Shown piece by piece: positions 1-7,083 of a stretch of DNA of 64,000 nucleotides. The position numbers and the translations under genes were made by a program. The DNA comes from Desulfovibrio gilichinskyi (lineage in GTDB: Bacteria; Desulfobacterota; Desulfovibrionia; Desulfovibrionales; Desulfovibrionaceae): NCBI RefSeq assembly GCF_900177375.1, contig NZ_FWZU01000004.1:1-64000 (forward strand). The letters run 5' to 3'. The notes under the pieces were generated by a model. That model did not search any database and was not told the origin of the DNA. It saw only the letters and a list, made by a program, of their open reading frames with translations. Each line of letters opens with the position of its first letter. Positions within the stretch are counted from its first letter, which is position 1.

Positions 1-2
1 TT

Positions 3-761
3 TTCTTTGCTACAAATCAGGTCGGCACAATTTTCATGGTTGCGGATGAAAGGGGTAATGAGGTAAAGCGAATTATAAATGATTCGTTTGGAAATCTATT
101 GCTCGATAGCGGAGTCAGTTTGGATATATGCTTAGGGTTTGCCGCAGGACTGGCAGATAAAGATACCGGACTTGTACACCTTGGATATCGTGAATACGAT
201 CCCGCAATCGGAAGATTCACCACACCCGACCCGCTAGGATTTGCGGGTGGTGACGTAGATGTTTACGGGTACTGTCTCGATGACCCGATTAATTTTCATG
301 ATCGGACGGGGCTTGCGGGGAAGAGTGAAGGGAAAGAAGACAAAAAGAATACTCTAGATGAAGACTCTAAAATAAAAAATTTACAACATGATACCCCAAA
401 AAAGACTGTTAAACATGCTGGATCAGGTATGGATTTAGAAAGCTCTGAAAAGATATCGCCAAAAGAAAAAACAAAACTTGAGCAAGATAATAAATCTAAA
501 TTTTCTCTCAAAGACCTTGGAAAAGGAGCTTTCAAAGGAATAAGATCCGGAATTCCAGCAGGAATGACTATTGGCAGCGCACTTGGGCCATTAGGAATAA
601 CAGCAGGAGCTATTACTGGCGGCTTTACGGGAGCATCAGTTGGCATGCTTTATTCAATAGGATCAAAAGCAATTTCTGACACATTCGGAATAGATGAAGA
701 TACTCAAAAAACTATTCGCAAGGCCATGGGGTATATGACCTCTAAAAAAGGGAAAAAATGA
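3..761 (+). CDS. RHS toxin C-terminal end with family A tip (5' end outside window)
   Basis: The frame is open from the window edge and reads FATNQVGTIFMVADERGN, the typical end of an RHS/YD-repeat shell, so the gene begins upstream. The RHS-associated core follows at about residues 50-95 (GYREYDPAIGRF, PDPLGFAGGDVDVYGY, INFHDRTGLAGK). Known RHS proteins are cleaved near this point to free the C-terminal toxin. The tip has a charged linker and then a Gly/Ala-rich hydrophobic stretch (GIRSGIPAGMTIGSALGPLG and onward) ending in SDTFGIDED. That is a glycine-zipper-like composition and suggests membrane insertion rather than an enzyme. No nuclease or deaminase motif is visible. The stop overlaps the next gene by 4 bases. 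The tip is homologous to the one at 6143-6688. Confidence 0.85.
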   Translation, partial: FFATNQVGTIFMVADERGNEVKRIINDSFGNLLLDSGVSLDICLGFAAGLADKDTGLVHLGYREYDPAIGRFTTPDPLGFAGGDVDVYGYCLDDPINFHDRTGLAGKSEGKEDKKNTLDEDSKIKNLQHDTPKKTVKHAGSGMDLESSEKISPKEKTKLEQDNKSKFSLKDLGKGAFKGIRSGIPAGMTIGSALGPLGITAGAITGGFTGASVGMLYSIGSKAISDTFGIDEDTQKTIRKAMGYMTSKKGKK

Positions 762-1048
762 TTAGTTATTTTATATCAGCAATATTAAGCGCTCTTATAA
801 TCACATGGTTATTTCGTTCTAAGAAATGTTTTTCATGCCCTAGATGTGGCGAGAGATTTGAAAGAATTCCCAATAGAGCTATGGGAATTACGTACTTGTT
901 GTTAGCAGTTGTGATGATTGTAACGGGTATAGTAAATGGGAGGAATTACCCTTCTGTATTTGATTATCTAGTTGGTTCTTCTGGAATTTATTATCTTCTT
1001 AAAAAAGAAAAAAAGAAGTGCCCCAAATGTAAAAATGAAATTGTTTAA
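758..1048 (+). CDS. small membrane protein with split CXXC knuckles, candidate immunity protein (family A)
   Basis: This 96-residue protein starts at an ATG overlapping the toxin stop by 4 bases, which implies translational coupling. It has an N-terminal membrane segment, a CPRCGERF knuckle at about residue 24, a hydrophobic hairpin at about residues 43-75 and a C-terminal CPKCKNEIV knuckle. The two CXXC pairs are on either side of the membrane hairpin, so a zinc site would have to form across it. Position directly behind an RHS tip and homology to the protein at 6681-6971, also directly behind a family A tip, support an immunity role. That role is inferred; I know no named family for it. Confidence 0.7.
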   Translation: MISYFISAILSALIITWLFRSKKCFSCPRCGERFERIPNRAMGITYLLLAVVMIVTGIVNGRNYPSVFDYLVGSSGIYYLLKKEKKKCPKCKNEIV

Positions 1049-1127
1049 TAGCATTAAATTATTTTTCCTTATTTTAAGAATAGCGAAGAATTATTTTTAT
1101 AACTAGATTGCGTATAATTTATTAACA

Positions 1128-1152
1128 GCCTCGACTTCGGTCGGGGCTTTCT
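1128..1152 (+). terminator. cassette terminator hairpin 1
   Basis: Stem 1128-1135 pairs with 1140-1147 around a TTCG loop closed by C-G, one of the extra-stable tetraloops. A TTTCTC tail follows. Nearly the same element closes the other cassettes at 2250, 4937, 6111 and 7051. Confidence 0.8.
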
Positions 1153-1166
1153 CGTATCAATCATTC

Positions 1167-1817
1167 CCACTCGGATTTGCTGGCGGAGACGTGGATGTTT
1201 ACGGCAATTGTCTTGATGATCCGGTTAATTTTCATGATCGGACGGGGCTTGCTGGGAAGAGTGAGGAGAAAGAGGAAGGAACTTTTTCTAAGATAGTCTC
1301 AGGATTATATGAGGCTGCTACTGCAATACCTAAAGGACTTGAAAAAACTGCTGATAAAAGTAGCGAAGGTATTAAAAAAGCGACAATCGAAGGTGGAAAA
1401 GCGGCTTCCAAGGCTATAGTGAAAGGAAGTCATGTAGCCAAAGAAACAATTGAAAAGGCTGCCGACGAGTTTTAAAATAATAAAGAATTGCAAAAATATA
1501 CCGGAATAGCTCTTGGGCTGGAGCAGTTCCTATTGCTTTAGCAGGAGGGGCGGCTGTAGCACCTGTAGTTGAAAGTATGATATCGCCTGTATGGGAGTAC
1601 TGCGAATGGAATAACTCGCAACGCTGTCGCTAAAATACTTAGCACTGCAAGTGGTGAAAAAATTGCCAAAAACACCTACGATTTTGTAACCGCTTTCAAT
1701 GCTGGAGAGCTACCCGCTCAAAGTTACGGAGGAGGCGCTGGAGGAATAATAGCTGGCTGGAAGGACCTACGAGATAATATAAAAAAAACGCATAACTATT
1801 TAATTAATAAAAATTGA
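1167..1817 (+). pseudogene. displaced RHS tip cassette, family B copy 1, broken
   Basis: It begins with a core remnant (PLGFAGGDVDVYGNCLDD) that has no RHS body upstream, so it is an orphan tip. Against the copy at 5005-5703 it has an AAA-to-TAA change giving a stop at 1473-1475, then one missing G in the GGGG run near 1515. Past these lesions homology resumes, for example FVTAFNAGELP and GGAGGIIAG near the end, and stops at TGA 1815-1817. The open part is an amphipathic Lys/Ala-rich helix region (GLEKTADKSSEGIKKA). It cannot be translated as one protein and looks like a decayed silent cassette. Confidence 0.8.
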
Positions 1818-1828
1818 TAATAAGAATA

Positions 1829-2239
1829 ATGAAAATAAAAAAAATCATTAAACATATTCAATGGCTTCCAATTTTTTTAGGGACAGTCATGGTGTTCGCA
1901 AGTAGAGCCTTTGATGGTTCCTTTATTGCACTCTTTCGAGGTGTTCCGCTTACAGGAATAACTCGATGGCTAATGACTATCACAGGAATATTTTTTATTT
2001 TTTATGGCCTTATATCTAAAGATGCCAGTAAAGAATTACAAGAAGCTACAGTCTGTCCTAAATGCCAAACGCCTTTCGGTGTTGGGCTTGGACTCGGCCT
2101 TGGTGTTAAGAAGGATTCCCAGCATGAATTTTGTCCTCAGTGTAAAGTTAAACTAGAACCGCTAAATGGTTTTTATAAAAGGCACCCAGAATTAAAAGAA
2201 ACTGAAATTGATACCTCAATGGAAGAGACCAAAGAATAA
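1829..2239 (+). CDS. membrane zinc-ribbon protein, candidate immunity protein (family B copy 1)
   Basis: About 136 residues from the ATG at 1829, chosen over a TTG at 1814 because the family member at 5706 starts at the matching residue. Two membrane segments (about residues 12-30 and 45-63) are followed by a cytosolic zinc-ribbon-like region: CPKCQTPFG, a Gly-rich loop, CPQCKVKLEPLNGFYKRHPEL. Proteins at 4508 and 5706 share this build. The gene remains open although its partner tip is broken, consistent with retained protection against sibling toxins. The immunity role is inferred from position only. Confidence 0.65.
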   Translation: MKIKKIIKHIQWLPIFLGTVMVFASRAFDGSFIALFRGVPLTGITRWLMTITGIFFIFYGLISKDASKELQEATVCPKCQTPFGVGLGLGLGVKKDSQHEFCPQCKVKLEPLNGFYKRHPELKETEIDTSMEETKE

Positions 2240-2249
2240 TTGAATCACA

Positions 2250-2275
2250 GCACCGACTTCTGTCGGGGCTTTCTC
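2250..2275 (+). terminator. cassette terminator hairpin 2 (degenerate)
   Basis: CCGAC at 2253-2257 pairs with GTCGG at 2262-2266 around TTCT, followed by GGCTTTCTC. The outer base pairs of the other copies are lost here, so the stem is shorter. Confidence 0.55.
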
Positions 2276-2282
2276 TTATCAA

Positions 2283-2852
2283 TTAATTTTCATGATCGGA
2301 CGGGGTTTGCTGGGAAGAGTGAGGGGGAAAGAGCAAGGAGTCCCTGCCAAAGTGATCAAAAGAACTGGGCGAGCCTTATGGGAAATAGGCAGTCTTGCTG
2401 GTAGATCCGGATTGAAACTAGCAGGGGATGCAGGCTACGAGGCTTTTAAAAAAATCAGCCCTCTGGCCCACCCTGAAACAAAGAATGAAGCTGCGAAGTA
2501 TGCCAAAAAAGTAATCCTTGGCGAAACATCTTTGGGACAGGAGCTTGTTAAATCAGGTCCGAAAATAGCCAAATCAACTAAAGAAGCTTGGAATAGCATG
2601 GTTGAAAAAGAAAAAGACGCTGAAAAGCATCAGAATGAAATCAACCATAAAGTTTACTCAGGCAAATGGAGTGATCTATACAGTAAAAACTCAACCCTTC
2701 GCAAACAACGAGCAAAGGCTATTCAGGATGCTGTGAGTCCATCTTTAAAGGGAATAGCTAAAGCCTATTTAGACACTCCTGATGATAGGGTCACGCCACT
2801 CACTAAGTATCTAGATAAATTAGATCAAGTTAGGCGTAAGGATCGTAAATAA
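2283..2852 (+). pseudogene. displaced RHS tip cassette, family C, frameshifted
   Basis: The cassette starts inside the RHS core at INFHDRTGFAGKSE. A G run at 2323-2327 has five Gs where the other cassettes have four, which shifts the core out of frame with the tip. After the shift the tip continues as GKEQGVPAKVIKRTGRALWE and stays open to 2852. It is hydrophilic and Lys-rich (HPETKNEAAKYAKK, KVYSGKWSDLYSKNSTLRKQ) and unlike families A and B. I do not recognise its activity. Without the extra G the core and tip would be one frame. It has no shell of its own. Confidence 0.7.
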
Positions 2853-2907
2853 ATTTAAAAAATCCTGCAGCAGCATTTTTGTGCTGTTGTAGGTATAACC
2901 TACTATT

Positions 2908-3597
2908 ATGATTTATTTAAAAAATATTTTTCCTGATTTTAAAAATATCGTTGCAAAAAATTATATTACCTTATTAATTTTTTGCTTATATTTAGCAGCA
3001 AGTTACCTAAATAGAGACTCTGGATATGGCGAGTATTATTTTTCGTGTCTAGCAATCTCTCTAGTACTGGTTAGAATAGGCGTGAAAGAAATGGATATTA
3101 AATTTTTAAGATTTAATGCCTTGTTTAGAGTTGTACTGGTATATTTTATACTCTTATTAGTTACAAAATTATCAATCAAAATTACGACCTTAATGAACTA
3201 TAATCTTATTAGTCTTAAAAGTTATATAGAGATTTTAATCCTTAAAATCAGACCTGAAATTGATTATAAATTTTATTTTGATGGTCCTTTCTTTGCCATA
3301 GCAGAAGCGTTTCTCTACTCGCTAATTTCACCTTTTATTTATTGCTTGGTGTGTCGGAGCTTTTCATTTAAAAAAATATTCTCAATATCAACTAAAGAAT
3401 TTTTATTAGGCATTATGGTATTCGTTTTTATAGGAATGACACTTGCTGTCTTTATTTTATCCACATTCGGACTTTTCGATTCATACATATATATTCCTAT
3501 TTTTTCATTATATTATGTAGTGCTTACGGTACTTTGCTATGTAGTTGGTAAGAATTCTTTTTCAGAAAATTATATAGAGCAAGATCTCGCACAATAA
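2908..3597 (+). CDS. polytopic membrane protein, candidate immunity protein (family C)
   Basis: A 229-residue, strongly hydrophobic, AT-rich gene with about six predicted membrane segments (for example YITLLIFCLYLAASYL, LFRVVLVYFILLLV, FLLGIMVFVFIGMTLAVFIL). There are no CXXC knuckles, unlike the other immunity candidates in the array. It follows the family C tip after 55 bases that include a short inverted repeat (CAGCAGCATTTTTGTGCTGTTG). No family is recognised. An immunity role for the adjacent tip is the natural inference from position. Confidence 0.5.
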   Translation: MIYLKNIFPDFKNIVAKNYITLLIFCLYLAASYLNRDSGYGEYYFSCLAISLVLVRIGVKEMDIKFLRFNALFRVVLVYFILLLVTKLSIKITTLMNYNLISLKSYIEILILKIRPEIDYKFYFDGPFFAIAEAFLYSLISPFIYCLVCRSFSFKKIFSISTKEFLLGIMVFVFIGMTLAVFILSTFGLFDSYIYIPIFSLYYVVLTVLCYVVGKNSFSENYIEQDLAQ

Positions 3598-3669
3598 GTA
3601 CTGACAATTAAATGTTAAAGATACTGATTGATGCAAGTGAACATTTGAGCTCTCAGCAGTATTTCATGA

Positions 3670-4473
3670 CAAGAATCTCAGCCCAACTTTTTAAGCGTCC
3701 ACGAATATTATCCTATTATCGGCAGATTCATCACACCCGATCCGCTTGGATTTGCGGGCGGAGACGTAGATGTTTACGGGTACTGTCTCGATGATCCTAT
3801 TAATTTTCATGATCGGACTAGGCTTGCAGGGAAGAGTGAGGGGAAAGAGCAAGGAACTTATTCTAAAATCGCCTCAGGATTACATAAAGCTGCGACTGCA
3901 ATACCTAAAGGACTTGAAAAGGCTGCTGATAAAAGTACTGAAGGTATTAAAAAAGCGACAACCGAAGGTGGAAAAGCTGCTTCCAAGGCTATTGTTAAGG
4001 GAAGTCATGCAGCCAAAGAAGCTGTAGGAAAGACTGCCGATGAGTTTAAAAATAATAAAGAATTGCAAAAATATACCGGAATAGCTCTTGGGTCTGGAGC
4101 AGTTCCTATTGCTTTAGCAGGAGGGGCGGCTATAGCTCCTGTAGTTTCAGATGCTGCAGCGTCTACTTTAACACAGATCGCAGAAGTTCCTATAGCGCAA
4201 ACAGCGTTAAATTTTGCAAAGGGGCTCAACCCTTTTAGTGGAGAAGCTCCAAATCCTAAGACACCGAGTGAAGCGGCAGGAATCATTGCTCCATATTTAA
4301 TTAAAGAATTTGATAAGTTAGGAGTTTGGGATAAAATTGGTGATCAGTATAATAAAAATTTAAAAACTAGATCAGACGAACATTTTAATTATGATAAAAA
4401 TAAAATATTACCTTCTCGAACTAGTGTTGGCAACCATCGCTCTAAACATCACAATAAGTCTTCTAAAATTTAA
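3670..4473 (+). CDS. displaced RHS tip cassette, family B copy 2, open but without a start codon
   Basis: The frame is open from a TGA at 3667 through a longer core remnant (HEYYPIIGRF, PDPLGFAGGDVDVYGYC, INFHDRTRLAGK) into the tip. I find no ATG, GTG or TTG in frame before the TTG at 4063, so it is probably not translated as a unit. The tip has the family B Lys/Ala-rich helix (GLEKAADKSTEGIKKA) and a hydrophobic Gly/Ala segment (YTGIALGSGAVPIALAGGAA). It then carries a C-terminal region of its own (AEVPIAQTALNFAKGLNPF ... RSKHHNKSSKI). The shared N-terminal half with a variable end is what tip swapping would give. Confidence 0.7.
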   Translation, partial: QESQPNFLSVHEYYPIIGRFITPDPLGFAGGDVDVYGYCLDDPINFHDRTRLAGKSEGKEQGTYSKIASGLHKAATAIPKGLEKAADKSTEGIKKATTEGGKAASKAIVKGSHAAKEAVGKTADEFKNNKELQKYTGIALGSGAVPIALAGGAAIAPVVSDAAASTLTQIAEVPIAQTALNFAKGLNPFSGEAPNPKTPSEAAGIIAPYLIKEFDKLGVWDKIGDQYNKNLKTRSDEHFNYDKNKILPSRTSVGNHRSKHHNKSSKI

Positions 4474-4507
4474 GTAATTGATTTGTTAGTATTCGGAAAA
4501 AGAAAAA

Positions 4508-4927
4508 ATGAAAAATAAAACAATTAAAAAAAAGAACTCTTCTGTTTTTATCAGGTTAGTTCTTTTCCTGGGTGGCATATATGGAATATTCGCAGCAGCT
4601 CCGTGGAATAAAGAAATAATTCTTTATCATCGGGGAGGATATCCAACTGACACAACCGCACGCTGGGCAATTACTGTTTTTTGCATCATCGCTATAGTAT
4701 ATGCAGTACTGGATAAATCCACTATAAAAGATAGGGGGCTTGGGCTTTATGAAGATCACATTTGCCCTAAATGTGAACGAGTCTTTCTTCGTGGTGAAAA
4801 GACAGAAGAAAATATATGTCCTGACTGCAAAGTTCTCTTGGAGCCTTTGGAAGGATTTTACGATCGCTATCCTGAATTAAAAAATGTTAAAGAAAAATTA
4901 CCTAAAAATCTAAAAGATTTTAAATAA
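4508..4927 (+). CDS. membrane zinc-ribbon protein, candidate immunity protein (family B copy 2)
   Basis: A 139-residue protein with two hydrophobic segments (FIRLVLFLGGIYGIFAAA and WAITVFCIIAIVYAVL) and a C-terminal CPKCERVF ... CPDCKVLLEPLEGFYDRYPEL zinc-ribbon. Spacing and the LEPL.GFY.R.PEL motif match the proteins at 1829 and 5706, but the N-terminal half differs, as expected if it tracks the divergent tip before it. It starts 34 bases after the tip and is closed by a terminator. Immunity is inferred. Confidence 0.65.
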   Translation: MKNKTIKKKNSSVFIRLVLFLGGIYGIFAAAPWNKEIILYHRGGYPTDTTARWAITVFCIIAIVYAVLDKSTIKDRGLGLYEDHICPKCERVFLRGEKTEENICPDCKVLLEPLEGFYDRYPELKNVKEKLPKNLKDFK

Positions 4928-4936
4928 GTTACATCT

Positions 4937-4961
4937 GCCCCGACTTCGGTCGGGGCTTTCT
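4937..4961 (+). terminator. cassette terminator hairpin 3
   Basis: A perfect 8-bp stem GCCCCGAC (4937-4944) / GTCGGGGC (4949-4956) with a TTCG loop and a TTTCTCTT tail. Confidence 0.85.
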
Positions 4962-5004
4962 CTTATCTATCACTCCCGTTCTGAGAGGTTTCGCAGGCTG
5001 AGAT

Positions 5005-5703
5005 GTGGACGTTTATGGATACTTCCTTGATGATCCTATTAATTTTCATGATCGGACGGGGTTTGCTGGGAAGAGTGAGGGGAAAGAGCAAGGAACTTAT
5101 TCTAAAATCGCCTCAGGATTACATAAAGCTGCTATTGCGATACCTAAAGGACTTGAGAAAACTGCTGATAAAAGTACTGAAGGTATTAAAAAAGCGACAA
5201 TCGAAGATGGAAAAGCGGCTTCCAAGGCTATAGTGAAAGGAAGTCATGTAGCCAAAGAAGCAATTGAAAAGGCTGCCGATGAGTTTAAAAACAATAAGGA
5301 ATTGCAAAAATATACCGGAATAGCTCTTGGGGCTGGAGCAGTTCCTATTGCTTTAGCAGGAGGGGCGGCTGTAGCTAGTACAGAAGCTGGAGCGGCTATT
5401 GGGGAAATGGCATATTCAACAGGGAAAAAAGCTCTTAAAGAATCAAAAACTATTTTTCGGGATGCAGAAAAAATTGGGAAAAAAGTTTTTAAGGCTTCTG
5501 ATAAAAAACTGTATCATGGATTAGATAAAATAGAACAAAGCGTTGGCACCGAAAACGTAAAAGATTTTATCTCAGCTTTTAATGCAGGAGAATTACCATC
5601 GGTAACAAGTTGGGGAGGAGGTATTGGAGGAATCCTTGCCGGTAAAGATGAATTGCACGAAAATACGAATAAACTTATTAAATATCTTAAATCAAAAAAA
5701 TAA
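5005..5703 (+). CDS. displaced RHS tip cassette, family B copy 3
   Basis: A core remnant from about 4973 has GGA changed to TGA (4997-4999), cutting it off from anything upstream. The first in-frame start afterwards is GTG 5005, giving 232 residues from VDVYGYFLDDPINFHDRTGF. The tip has the Lys/Ala helix (GLEKTADKSTEGIKKA), the hydrophobic YTGIALGAGAVPIALAGGAA segment and a C-terminal part ending FISAFNAGELPSV and GGIGGILAGKDELH. It is the least damaged family B copy and serves as reference for the lesions at 1167-1817. No ribosome binding site is evident, so expression is doubtful. Membrane activity is inferred from composition. Confidence 0.65.
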   Translation: MDVYGYFLDDPINFHDRTGFAGKSEGKEQGTYSKIASGLHKAAIAIPKGLEKTADKSTEGIKKATIEDGKAASKAIVKGSHVAKEAIEKAADEFKNNKELQKYTGIALGAGAVPIALAGGAAVASTEAGAAIGEMAYSTGKKALKESKTIFRDAEKIGKKVFKASDKKLYHGLDKIEQSVGTENVKDFISAFNAGELPSVTSWGGGIGGILAGKDELHENTNKLIKYLKSKK

Positions 5704-5705
5704 AT

Positions 5706-6104
5706 ATGAAAAAATATCTTAAAAAATTTAAGTGGGGACCTATTTTATTTGGAATAGTTGCAATCGAGGAAAGTCACCCCTTTTCCATGTCTTTTCCGAC
5801 TTATACAAGGGGAGTTTTGCTCAGCGAGAAAGCCCGTATAATAATGATTGTTGCAGGATTATTATGCATAATTTATGGTATTTTCTCCCAAAAGACCAAT
5901 AATGAATTACAAGAAGCTACAATCTGTCCTAAATGCCAAACGCCTTTCGGTGTTGGACTTGGCCTTGGTGTTAAGAAGGATTTCCAGCATGAATTTTGTC
6001 CTCAGTGTAAAGTTAAGTTAGAACCGCTAAATGGTTTTTATAAAAGGCACCCAGAATTAAAAAATGCTGAAATTAATACCTCAATAGAAGAGACCAAAGA
6101 ATAA
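5706..6104 (+). CDS. membrane zinc-ribbon protein, candidate immunity protein (family B copy 3)
   Basis: A 132-residue protein starting 2 bases after the family B tip stop. It has two membrane segments (about residues 10-26 and 44-62) and CPKCQTPFG ... CPQCKVKLEPLNGFYKRHPEL. The C-terminal 70 residues are almost identical to those at 1829-2239, while the membrane half differs. That split would fit specificity lying in the membrane half. This is the best-preserved tip/immunity pair among the displaced family B cassettes. Confidence 0.7.
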   Translation: MKKYLKKFKWGPILFGIVAIEESHPFSMSFPTYTRGVLLSEKARIIMIVAGLLCIIYGIFSQKTNNELQEATICPKCQTPFGVGLGLGVKKDFQHEFCPQCKVKLEPLNGFYKRHPELKNAEINTSIEETKE

Positions 6105-6110
6105 TTAATA

Positions 6111-6135
6111 GCCCCGACTTCGGTCGGGGCTTTCT
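6111..6135 (+). terminator. cassette terminator hairpin 4
   Basis: A perfect GCCCCGAC (6111-6118) / GTCGGGGC (6123-6130) stem with a TTCG loop and TTTCTCTT tail, 7 bases after the preceding stop. The next core remnant begins about 16 bases after the stem. Confidence 0.85.
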
Positions 6136-6142
6136 CTTATCT

Positions 6143-6688
6143 ATCACACCCGACCCGCTAGGATTTGCGGGTGGTGACGTAGATGTTTACGGGTACTGTC
6201 TCGATGATCCTATTAATTTTTATGATCGGACTGGGCTTGCAGGGAAGAGTGAGGGGAAAAACCACGAAGAAAGCAATCTAAATGTAGGTTCTGAAATAGA
6301 CGATAAGCATCATGAAACGGCAAACAAGCCAGTTAAACCTGAGGAGAATAAACGGAATTACGAAGAGTCAAAAAAAGCATTAGCAAAAGAAAAGCCAAAA
6401 CTTAAGCAAGATAATAAATCAAAATTTACTCTTAAAAACCTGAGAAAAAGTACTATCAAAGGGATTATGGCTGGAATTCCTATTGGTGCAACTGCAGGTA
6501 TTCCATTGGGACCATTAGGTGTTGTTGCAGGTGGAATTACAGGAGCGATTACAGGACCTTCAGTTGAAATGCTTTATGAAGTTGGCTCAAAAGTAATATC
6601 TGACACTTTCGGTATAGATGAAGATATACAAGAACAAATTCGTGACGCAATGGGGAATATAATTACTAAAAGGGAAAAACGTGATTAG
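6143..6688 (+). CDS. displaced RHS tip cassette, family A copy 2
   Basis: The frame is open from the core remnant (PDPLGFAGGDVDVYGYCLDD, INFYDRTGLAGKSEGK) to the stop at 6688. The first in-frame ATG is only at 6467, inside the hydrophobic part, so the whole cassette lacks a start. The tip is homologous to the end of the first gene: charged linker, KFTLKNLRKSTIKGIMAGIP, Gly-rich GPLGVVAGGITGAITGPS, then SDTFGIDED. The linker differs greatly from the first copy. It is best read as a promoterless donor that could replace the expressed tip by recombination through the core. Confidence 0.7.
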   Translation: MTPDPLGFAGGDVDVYGYCLDDPINFYDRTGLAGKSEGKNHEESNLNVGSEIDDKHHETANKPVKPEENKRNYEESKKALAKEKPKLKQDNKSKFTLKNLRKSTIKGIMAGIPIGATAGIPLGPLGVVAGGITGAITGPSVEMLYEVGSKVISDTFGIDEDIQEQIRDAMGNIITKREKRD

Positions 6689-6971
6689 CGACTTTATATT
6701 TATACTATTTGCTTGTTTTTTAACTATAGGTTTAATGCATTATAAAAAAAACATTATCTGTAACAACTGCGGTGAACGGTTTAAAGTAATACCAAATAAA
6801 TATATTGGAATAATGTGGGTGCTTTTATTTTGTGCAATGGCTCTAGATAATATTCTTAATTACAGCTGTAATTTCTCTATACTAGATTTTATAGTTGGCG
6901 CTTCTGGAGTTTATTACCTTCTTAAAAAAGATAAAAAGAAGTGCCCCAAATGTAAAAATGAAATTGTTTAA
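6681..6971 (+). CDS. small membrane protein with split CXXC knuckles, candidate immunity protein (family A copy 2)
   Basis: A 96-residue protein starting at GTG 6681, overlapping the tip stop. It matches the protein at 758-1048 in length and layout: membrane segment, CNNCGERFKVIPNK knuckle, hydrophobic hairpin (about residues 43-75), IVGASGVYYLLKK, C-terminal CPKCKNEIV. The final 20 or so residues and the next 110 bases are almost identical to the first copy, whereas the membrane hairpin has diverged, consistent with cognate specificity in the membrane part. Confidence 0.7.
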   Translation: MISDFIFILFACFLTIGLMHYKKNIICNNCGERFKVIPNKYIGIMWVLLFCAMALDNILNYSCNFSILDFIVGASGVYYLLKKDKKKCPKCKNEIV

Positions 6972-7050
6972 TAGAATTAAATTATCTTTTCTTATTTTAA
7001 GAATAGCGAAGAATTGTTTTTATAACTAGATTGCGTATAATTTATTAACA

Positions 7051-7075
7051 GCCTCGACTTCTGTCGGGGCTTTCC
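7051..7075 (+). terminator. cassette terminator hairpin 5, end of array
   Basis: GCCTCGAC (7051-7058) / GTCGGGGC (7063-7070) with a TTCT loop and one T-G wobble, then CTTTCC. It ends the array and lies 9 bases before the stop of the opposing MocR gene. Confidence 0.75.
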
Positions 7076-7083
7076 ATTATCTA

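Larger units (their letters stand above)
1..7083 (+). repeat. RHS tip/immunity cassette array (six units)
   Basis: Six head-to-tail units share the RHS core remnant at the front and, in five, a hairpin terminator at the back. Unit fronts are near 200, 1167, 2283, 3700, 4973 and 6143. The tips follow A-B-C-B-B-A. The stretch after the first immunity gene (about 1040-1152) and after the last (about 6962-7077) is nearly identical over about 110 bases. Conserved ends around variable centres are the layout expected for cassette exchange by homologous recombination, known in principle for RHS and CDI orphan tips. Confidence 0.75.

Noticed and set aside
2323-2327. G run as a phase-variation tract
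   Set aside because: Five Gs is too short for efficient slippage; a fixed frameshift is more likely.
2292-5233. Similar frames starting MIGRGLLGRVRGK at 2292 and 5003, and MIGLGLQGRVRGK near 3770
   Set aside because: They are the second reading frame of the repeated RHS core DNA; only the 2292 frame runs into a real tip, through a one-base shift.
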